64,000 nucleotides of DNA, taken from Nonomuraea muscovyensis. Lineage in GTDB: Bacteria > Actinomycetota > Actinomycetes > Streptosporangiales > Streptosporangiaceae. Positions within the stretch are counted from its first letter, which is position 1; the number at the start of each line of letters is the position of its first letter. The stretch covers positions 2,728,001-2,792,000 of the forward strand of contig NZ_JACHJB010000002.1 of NCBI RefSeq assembly GCF_014207745.1. The letters run 5' to 3'. The notes below the pieces were generated by a model. That model had not been told where the DNA came from, made no database searches, and saw only the letters and a program-made list of their open reading frames with translations. The position numbers and the translations under genes are program-made. Shown here in pieces: positions 58,619 to 64,000 of this stretch.

Positions 58619-61441
58619 TCAGGCGAGCCGGCGCGGCCCCGCGTCCAGGCGCGGCCCCGCCGGGGTGCGCAGCCGCGCCCGGGCGCCGAGCACGATGACG
58701 TCCGACTCGCCCACGAGGACCTGGTCGAGGTCGAGCCGGGCCAGCTCCGGCAGGTCGCCGGCCAGACGGCCCACCCGGACGAGGAGGTCCTCCAGGGCGT
58801 CGACGGCGACGGGCGGGTAGCCGTACTCGCCGAACAGCAGCGGCGCCGCCCGGACCGAGCGCACCAGCTCGGCGGCGTCCTCGCGGCTGAGCGGCGCGAG
58901 CCGGTAGCCCTGGTCGAGCAGCAGGCGCGCGGTCACCTCGCCCAGCCCGAACGACACGACGGGCCCGAACCCCGGGTCGTCGGCCACGCCCACCACGGTC
59001 GGCACGGCCGGCTGCGGCGCCATCCGCTGCACGGCCAGCTCGGTGTCCGCGCCGAGCTGGGCCGCGAACTCGGCGTAGGCGTGGCGGACGCTGTCGGGCC
59101 CGGCCAGGCCCAGCCGTACGGTGCCGGCCCGGCGGGAGGCGTCGGGGTCGGCCACCTTGAGCACCACGGGCCAGCCCAGCCGCTCGGCCGCGTCGACCGC
59201 CTCCTCCGGTGAGCGCACCAGCTCCGCGGGCCACACGCTCAGCCCGTAGCAGGACAGCAGGTCGGCGGCGTCCAGCTCGACCGGCGGACCGGGTTCGGCG
59301 AACGCGCCCGGCGCGGGGGCGGGCCCCTCGTCGCCGAGCGCCCGCGCGACGAGCTCGCGGGCCCGGGCGGTGTCGATGTCGTCGAGCCGGGGCGGCGGCG
59401 GGGCCGGGTGCGCCCGCCAGGTGGCGTAGCGCACCACGTGTGCCAGGGCCCTGACGGCCTCCTCCGGCGCCGCGTACGACGGGATGGAGCCCCGTTCGGG
59501 CGCCGGGCCCGTCCGCAGCGCCGGGTGCATACCGAGATGCCCCTCGAACGTGGCCAGCACGGGCTTGGCCGACCCCTGCGACACCCTGAGCAGCTCCGCG
59601 GCCACCTCGTCGGAGGCGCCCGGGATGGGCGGCATGTAGATCACCACCACGGAGTCGACCTCGTCGGAGGCGAGCTGCTCGGCCAGCGCGGCGCCGAACT
59701 CGGCGGCCCCGGCGGAGGCGCCGAGGTTCGCCGGCGGACGGGGCGACAGGCCGGCGGAGACGCAGAAGCCGGCGGCGAGCAGCCCGAGGGCGTCGGAGTT
59801 GGTGACCAGGCCGACGCGGGGCCCGGCGGGCAGCGGCTGGTAGGCCAGGAGCTGGCCCACGTCGAAGAGCTGGATGAGGTCGTCCACCCGGATCAGGCCC
59901 GCCTGCGCGAACAGGGAGCTGACCGCCGAGTCCGGCAGGCCCAGCTCGCGGGCGGAGTGGCCGGACGGGGTGCCGCCGCTCTTGACCACGACGATCGGCT
60001 TGCTGCGGGAGATGCGCCTGGCCAGGCGGGCGAACTTGCGCGGGTTTCCCAGGGACTCCAGGTAGAGCAGGATCACCTCGGTGGCGGTGTCCTCCTCCCA
60101 GTACTGCAGCAGGTCGTTGCCCGACACGTCGGCCCGGTTGCCGGCGGAGACGAACGACGAGATGCCCATGCCGCGCTGCGCCACCCGCTGCAGCAACGCC
60201 GTGCCGAGGGCGCCCGACTGGCTGAAGAAGCCCACCCTGCCGCGGTCGGGCACGGTGGCGGCCAGCGTGGCGTTGAGCCGTACGGCGGGGTCGGTGTTGG
60301 CGATCCCGAGGCAGTTGGGACCCACCACGCGCAGCCCGTACGCGCGGGCGATGCGGGCCAGCTCGTCCTGCCGGGCACGCCCCTCGTCACCCGTCTCGCC
60401 GAACCCGGACGAGACCACGACCAGCCCGTGCACGCCCTTCTCGGCGCACTCCTTGACCACGTCGGCGACGCCCTCGGCGGGCACGGCCACCACGGCGAGG
60501 TCCACGTCGTCGTCGATGGCCGACACACTCGGGTGGGCGCGCACCCCGGCCACCGCGCGCGCCTCGCGGTGCACCGGGTAGACGGGTCCGGTGAAGTCGG
60601 CGGCGAGCAGGTTGCGCAGCACGGTCTGCCCGACGCCGCCGGGCTCGCGCGAGACGCCGACGACCGCCACCGAACCCGGGGTGAGCAGCCTGGCGATGGA
60701 CCTGGCCTCGGCGCGGTGCTCGCGGGCGATGGTGACCTCGGTGGAGGTCTCGGTCGGCGTGAGGTCGAGCGTCATGCGGACCACGCCGTCGGCGAAGCTG
60801 CTCTCGGCGGTGTAGCCGGCCTGGCGCAGCACGCCCATCATCTTCATGTTGGCCGGCAGCACGTCGGCGACGAACCTCTCGATGCCGCGCTCGCGGGCCG
60901 TGGCGGCCAGGTGCTCCAGCAGCACGGACGCCACTCCCCTGCCCTGGTGGGCGTCCTCCACCAGGAACGCCACCTCGGCCTCGCCCGGCGCCACCCTGTC
61001 GTAGCGGATCACGGCGACCATCTCGGTGCCGATCGTGGCGATCAGCGCCACCCTGTCGACGTAGTCGACCGTGGTGAACCAGGCGACCTCCTTGTCGGAC
61101 AGCCGCGGCCGGGGCCCGAAGAAGCGGAAGTAGATCGACTCGTCGGACAGGCGGGAGTAGAAGGAACGCAGCCGGTCGGCGTCGGCGGGCCTGATCGGGC
61201 GCAGGTGCGCGGTGCCGCCGTCGGCGAGGACGACGTCGGCCTCCCAATGGGCCGGGTACCGGGCATCGGTGTTCGCGTCGGAGACAGCCGTGCCAGAGAC
61301 GTCCGTGCCAGAGACGTCCGTGTTCGAGACGTCCGTGTTCGAGGTACCCGTGTTCGAGGTACCCGTGTTCGAGGTACCCGTGTTCGGGGCGTCCGTGTTC
61401 GGGGCATCCACGTTCCGGTCCTCCACAGACTCGGCGTCCAC
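58619..61441 (-). CDS. Pat-type protein lysine acetyltransferase (GNAT + acyl-CoA-synthetase-like domains)
   Basis: A 940-residue enzyme that acetylates lysines of metabolic proteins such as acyl-CoA synthetases. Domain order is the actinobacterial one: GNAT first (about 65-225; EVAFLVEDAHQGRGVASVLLEHL is the acetyl-CoA loop), then the NDP-forming acyl-CoA-synthetase-like part (CoA-binding VVGVSREPGGVGQTVLRNLLA near 255; GFFSQSGALGTALLQ) and an ATP-grasp-like end. Where active synthetases have the catalytic His (S-H-T-G), this protein reads HSARELGLPDSAVSS, so synthetase activity is lost. The first 55 residues are a 5-residue repeat. GTG start without a clear ribosome site. Confidence 0.9.
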   Translation of the reverse strand: MDAESVEDRNVDAPNTDAPNTGTSNTGTSNTGTSNTDVSNTDVSGTDVSGTAVSDANTDARYPAHWEADVVLADGGTAHLRPIRPADADRLRSFYSRLSDESIYFRFFGPRPRLSDKEVAWFTTVDYVDRVALIATIGTEMVAVIRYDRVAPGEAEVAFLVEDAHQGRGVASVLLEHLAATARERGIERFVADVLPANMKMMGVLRQAGYTAESSFADGVVRMTLDLTPTETSTEVTIAREHRAEARSIARLLTPGSVAVVGVSREPGGVGQTVLRNLLAADFTGPVYPVHREARAVAGVRAHPSVSAIDDDVDLAVVAVPAEGVADVVKECAEKGVHGLVVVSSGFGETGDEGRARQDELARIARAYGLRVVGPNCLGIANTDPAVRLNATLAATVPDRGRVGFFSQSGALGTALLQRVAQRGMGISSFVSAGNRADVSGNDLLQYWEEDTATEVILLYLESLGNPRKFARLARRISRSKPIVVVKSGGTPSGHSARELGLPDSAVSSLFAQAGLIRVDDLIQLFDVGQLLAYQPLPAGPRVGLVTNSDALGLLAAGFCVSAGLSPRPPANLGASAGAAEFGAALAEQLASDEVDSVVVIYMPPIPGASDEVAAELLRVSQGSAKPVLATFEGHLGMHPALRTGPAPERGSIPSYAAPEEAVRALAHVVRYATWRAHPAPPPPRLDDIDTARARELVARALGDEGPAPAPGAFAEPGPPVELDAADLLSCYGLSVWPAELVRSPEEAVDAAERLGWPVVLKVADPDASRRAGTVRLGLAGPDSVRHAYAEFAAQLGADTELAVQRMAPQPAVPTVVGVADDPGFGPVVSFGLGEVTARLLLDQGYRLAPLSREDAAELVRSVRAAPLLFGEYGYPPVAVDALEDLLVRVGRLAGDLPELARLDLDQVLVGESDVIVLGARARLRTPAGPRLDAGPRRLA
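61292..61411 (-). repeat. 15-bp tandem repeat (eight units) in the Pat gene N-terminus
   Basis: Eight contiguous 15-bp units from 61292 to 61411, three of them identical (GTTCGAGGTACCCGT on the forward strand), coding NTGTS/NTDVS/GTDVS pentapeptides. No spacers, so not a CRISPR. Multiples of 15 keep the frame. Confidence 0.9.
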
Positions 61442-61622
61442 AGACCAGAGAGTAGCCCCGCGTCCCTTTTCGCAGGACCTCAGGGCCAGTTGGGCAACGC
61501 TTGTGCATCGACTGCCGACCGGTGTCGGAGGTCCGCCCCACGAGCGGTCCGGAAGCTGTTAGTTTTGCGGTGGCGTTTTGCCGTGGCCAGGCTCGTTCTG
61601 AAGGCAGCAAGGTGGTGACATC

Positions 61623-62516
61623 ATGACGCGGGTCGTCGTGGTGGGCGATCTCATGACCGACGCGGTCGCGCGCGCCCGTTATGCCCTCGCCAGGGCGAGC
61701 GACACCCCGGCGATCGTGACCATGCACGGTGGCGGTTCGGGGGCCAACATCGCCTCCTGGCTGGCCGTCGAGGGGGCCGAGGTGGCCTTCATCGGGCGCA
61801 GGGGCGCCGACATCACGGGGCGCAACCGCGACATGGAGCTGATGGGCTACGGCGTCGACGCCCGGCTCGTCATGGACCCCGAGCGCCCGACCGGCACCTG
61901 CGTCGTGCTCGTCACGCACAAGGGCGAGCGCACGATGCTGTCCGACCCGGGCGCCAACGCCGCGCTGTCCCCCGAGGACCTGCCGCGCGACCTGTTCAAC
62001 GGTGGCGGCCACCTGCACCTGTCGGGCTACACCCTGATCAACGAAGGCTCCCGCGACGCCGGGCTGGCCGCGCTCGACATGGCTCACCGCTCCGGCATGT
62101 CGATCTCGGTCGACTGCGCCTCGTCGGCCCCGCTCGACCGCACCGGGGCCGAGCCGTTCCTGGAGTGGACGAGCGGCGCCAAGCTGCTGTTCGCCAACGC
62201 CGACCAGGCCAAGGTGCTGACCGGCCGCGACGACCCGGAGGCGGCGGCCAAGGTGCTGACCGCGTGGTTCCCGCAGGTCGTCATCAAGATGAACGACGAG
62301 GGCGCGCTGTGGTACGGCAACGGCCGTCCCGAGCCGACGCGGGCGCCGGCCGACCCGGTCGACCGGATCGTCGACGGCACCGGAGCGGGCGACGCGTTCT
62401 GCGCCGGGTTCCTGCCGTCGTGGCTGGAGGGCAAGCCGCCGGCCGAGTCGCTGGCCGCCGGGTGCCGCCTGGCCGCCAAGGCGATCATGCACCTGGGTGC
62501 GCGCCCGCGACTCTGA
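61623..62516 (+). CDS. PfkB-family carbohydrate kinase
   Basis: A 297-residue ribokinase-like sugar/nucleoside kinase. VVVVGDLMTDAV starts the fold; HGGGSGANIASWLAVEGAEVAFIGRRGAD is PfkB signature 1; DGTGAGDAFCAGFLPSWLEG is signature 2 with the catalytic Asp. FANADQAKVLTG is another block. Substrate cannot be told. AAGGTGGTGACATC precedes the ATG. Divergent from the Pat gene; no sugar genes nearby. Confidence 0.9.
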   Translation: MTRVVVVGDLMTDAVARARYALARASDTPAIVTMHGGGSGANIASWLAVEGAEVAFIGRRGADITGRNRDMELMGYGVDARLVMDPERPTGTCVVLVTHKGERTMLSDPGANAALSPEDLPRDLFNGGGHLHLSGYTLINEGSRDAGLAALDMAHRSGMSISVDCASSAPLDRTGAEPFLEWTSGAKLLFANADQAKVLTGRDDPEAAAKVLTAWFPQVVIKMNDEGALWYGNGRPEPTRAPADPVDRIVDGTGAGDAFCAGFLPSWLEGKPPAESLAAGCRLAAKAIMHLGARPRL

Positions 62517-63024
62517 TGCGGATGAGGCGGCGATCACGCGGCCTCGGCGCCAGGGGCGGACTTTCTTCCTGCGGCCAATGGCCCGCTATACGCTCGTCGC
62601 CTCACATGACCGCCTGGCATTGTCTGTGATGGACCTTGCGTCCATCATGGCGATGTACGCAAGGGCATCCAGACGGGAGAAGTCCGCGTGAAGGTCTGAT
62701 CGGCAATGGTGGCCCCCGTGCTCACCGGCACAGTCCTCACGGCCCCGGCCGTGGCCGCCACCTCCACGGGTTCCACGACCACCGCCTTCTCCGCGAGAAC
62801 CACCACGCAGGCTGGACACTGGCGGGATACGAAGGAACGCTTCAACAAGCGGGCAGCCTGCCGGCAGCGGGCCACATGGTGGGTGGAGAGATACGATCCG
62901 TGCAGAATGCCGGTGGAAAAAGGCCAACAAAAATTACCAGCTCTGGGTCTACCAAAAATCGTAGGACTCGCCCGTCGAGAACAACGGCACGCCTTCTCGC
63001 TCTTCGCTTCAGAAGTTGACGGCT
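62517..63024. other. AT-richer stretch with possible remnant of a secreted protein
   Basis: About 500 bp, locally AT-rich (AAAAAGGCCAACAAAAATTACC at 62926-62937 region). A forward ATG at 62706 opens MVAPVLTGTVLTAPAVAATS, which looks like the end of a signal peptide without its basic N-terminus, then THxx-type charged sequence with two Cys. The frame runs on antisense into the helicase gene, so if it was a gene its 5' and 3' ends have been lost. No other signal seen. Confidence 0.35.
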
Positions 63025-64000
63025 TCAGGAGGTCGTGGCCAGGGCCAGCGGCAGGACGGCGGGGGCGCCCGCGTGCCGGATCAGCGCCGTGCCCAGCGTC
63101 ATCGTCCAGCCGGTGTCGATCCGGTCGTCCACCAGCAGCACCGGGCCGCCGCACTGTGCCACGGCCGCGCCGAGCTCCTTGGGCATGGCGAGCGTCGCCC
63201 GGACCGCCTGCACCCGCTTGGCGCTGTTGAACTGCTGCCCCGGCGGCCCCGCCCGGTAGCCCAGCTCGCCGAGGTAGGTCAGCCGCCCCACCTGGGCGAG
63301 CCGCTCGGCGAAGCTGCGCACCAGCACCGGCCGGGTGGCCGACGGAACGTTGACCACGGCGACGGGCCGCTCGCCCCACTCCCACGCCGACAGCACCTGG
63401 ATCACGGCCGTGAACATGTCGTCGGCGATCGGCGCGTCCGGGGCGGCGAACAGCTCGCGCAGGCGGTTGCCCCAGCCGATGTCGGTCAGCCGCCCGAGCG
63501 CCCGGCCGGGCTCGGCGCCCAGCTCAGGCTTGATCCGGCCGGACAGGTCGGGCAGCCCGGTGGGCCACTGCCGGCGCGCCTCGACCGTGACGCCCGGCCG
63601 GGTCAGGCTGCGGCGGGCGCTCTCCACGGCGGGCGCGGCGATGTCGGGTGAGCGGTGTCGGCCGGTGCAGTTGTCGCAGCGGCCGCACGGCCCGGCCGTG
63701 TCGTCGTCGAGGTGGGAGCGGAGGTAGCGCTCCCGGCACTCGGTGGTGGTGAGGTAGCCGAGCATGGCCTCCTGCTCGGCACGCCGTTCGGCGGCGATAC
63801 GGGAGTAGCGCTCGGTGTCGTACGCCCACGGCTCGCCGGTGGCCTCCCAGCCGCCCTTGACGCGGCGCACCGCGCCGTCCACGTCGAGGACCTTGAGCAT
63901 CATCTCCAGCCGGCTGCGGCTCAGGTCGACCCTCGTCTCCAGCGCCTGCGTGGACAGGATGCCGTGCTCCTCCAGCGCCTGGAGCGTGGCGCGGACCACC
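63025..64000 (-). CDS. recQ: RecQ-family DNA helicase with C-terminal phosphoribosyltransferase-like domain, N-terminus outside window
   Basis: The visible 325 codons are the C-terminal part. First comes the RecQ-C-terminal winged helix (LEEHGILSTQALETRVDLSRSRLEMMLKVLDVDGAVRRVKGGW). Then the zinc-binding site: Cys in TTECRERYL and the triple CGRCDNCTG. Finally a phosphoribosyltransferase-like domain (about 235-325) with PVLLVDDRIDTGWTMTLGTALIR, the PRPP-type loop. This RecQ-PRTase fusion is known from actinobacteria; the role of the added domain is unclear. The ATPase domains lie beyond the window edge. Confidence 0.92.
   Translation of the reverse strand, partial: VVRATLQALEEHGILSTQALETRVDLSRSRLEMMLKVLDVDGAVRRVKGGWEATGEPWAYDTERYSRIAAERRAEQEAMLGYLTTTECRERYLRSHLDDDTAGPCGRCDNCTGRHRSPDIAAPAVESARRSLTRPGVTVEARRQWPTGLPDLSGRIKPELGAEPGRALGRLTDIGWGNRLRELFAAPDAPIADDMFTAVIQVLSAWEWGERPVAVVNVPSATRPVLVRSFAERLAQVGRLTYLGELGYRAGPPGQQFNSAKRVQAVRATLAMPKELGAAVAQCGGPVLLVDDRIDTGWTMTLGTALIRHAGAPAVLPLALATTS

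Noticed and set aside
61292-61411. Short regular repeats resembling a CRISPR array
   Set aside because: Units are 15 bp, contiguous, without spacers, and in frame with the acetyltransferase gene.
62706-63230. A 174-codon secreted-protein-like frame
   Set aside because: Only the first 20 residues look genuine; the second half is antisense to the helicase gene, so it was reported as a possible remnant only.

Overview
The window is very GC-rich DNA (roughly 70% or more, with G/C at most third codon positions, many GTG starts and GGAGG ribosome sites). It carries actinomycete markers: a FasR-fabD-fabH-acpP-fabF-carboxyltransferase cluster followed by DUF3145, a homodimeric pyruvate dehydrogenase E1 (aceE) next to DUF3052 and an AhpE-type peroxiredoxin, a mycothiol-dependent-isomerase-fold protein, DUF1876, DUF1918, DUF5997 and DUF5998. 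A filamentous actinomycete of the Streptosporangiales kind is the best guess; this is inference from gene content.

Layout. 1-13.2 kb is an accessory region of small regulator-effector units: a secreted X-Pro peptidase (cut by the window edge), an epoxide hydrolase divergent from a WYL regulator, PadR plus a membrane protein, a DJ-1/GlxA pair, a GH64 beta-1,3-glucanase behind two palindromic operators, and a divergent MarR/EamA pair. 13.2-14.6 kb is a TnpB-only IS605-type element. 14.6-26.8 kb holds acetyltransferases, CGNR, cupin and Fe-S-type regulators, a VioD-like monooxygenase, and a patchy stretch (21.3-25.7 kb) with an orphan Imm10 immunity gene, a GNAT remnant with an internal deletion, and small genes. 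26.9-29.0 kb is a Ro60 (TROVE) gene preceded by three tandem Y-RNA-like genes, two of them with a circularly permuted tRNA-like domain. 29.7-50.5 kb is mostly core genome: tRNA-Val, a ROK kinase, peroxiredoxin, aceE, an exported hydrolase, a PHP-domain protein, a YgiB/YgiC/DUF350-type operon and the fatty acid synthesis cluster. 50.6-56.0 kb is a four-gene island: subtilisin-like protease, sigma factor, small partner protein and a 1,096-residue TPR-CHAT (caspase-like) protein. 56-64 kb holds a sulfurtransferase, a phosphodiesterase-type protein, DUF5998, a large GNAT/acyl-CoA-synthetase-like lysine acetyltransferase, a PfkB kinase and the C-terminal part of a RecQ helicase fused to a phosphoribosyltransferase-like domain.

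How the parts work together. The strongest non-routine systems are the Ro60/Y-RNA locus, where RNAs and protein partner are encoded in line and a 15-bp hairpin sits just before the protein start, and the protease/sigma/CHAT island, whose logic (two proteases plus a transcription initiation factor) resembles a proteolytic signalling switch. Several regulators sit beside palindromes in their own promoters (PadR, MarR, GlxA, FasR). No CRISPR array, rRNA gene or replication origin was seen.
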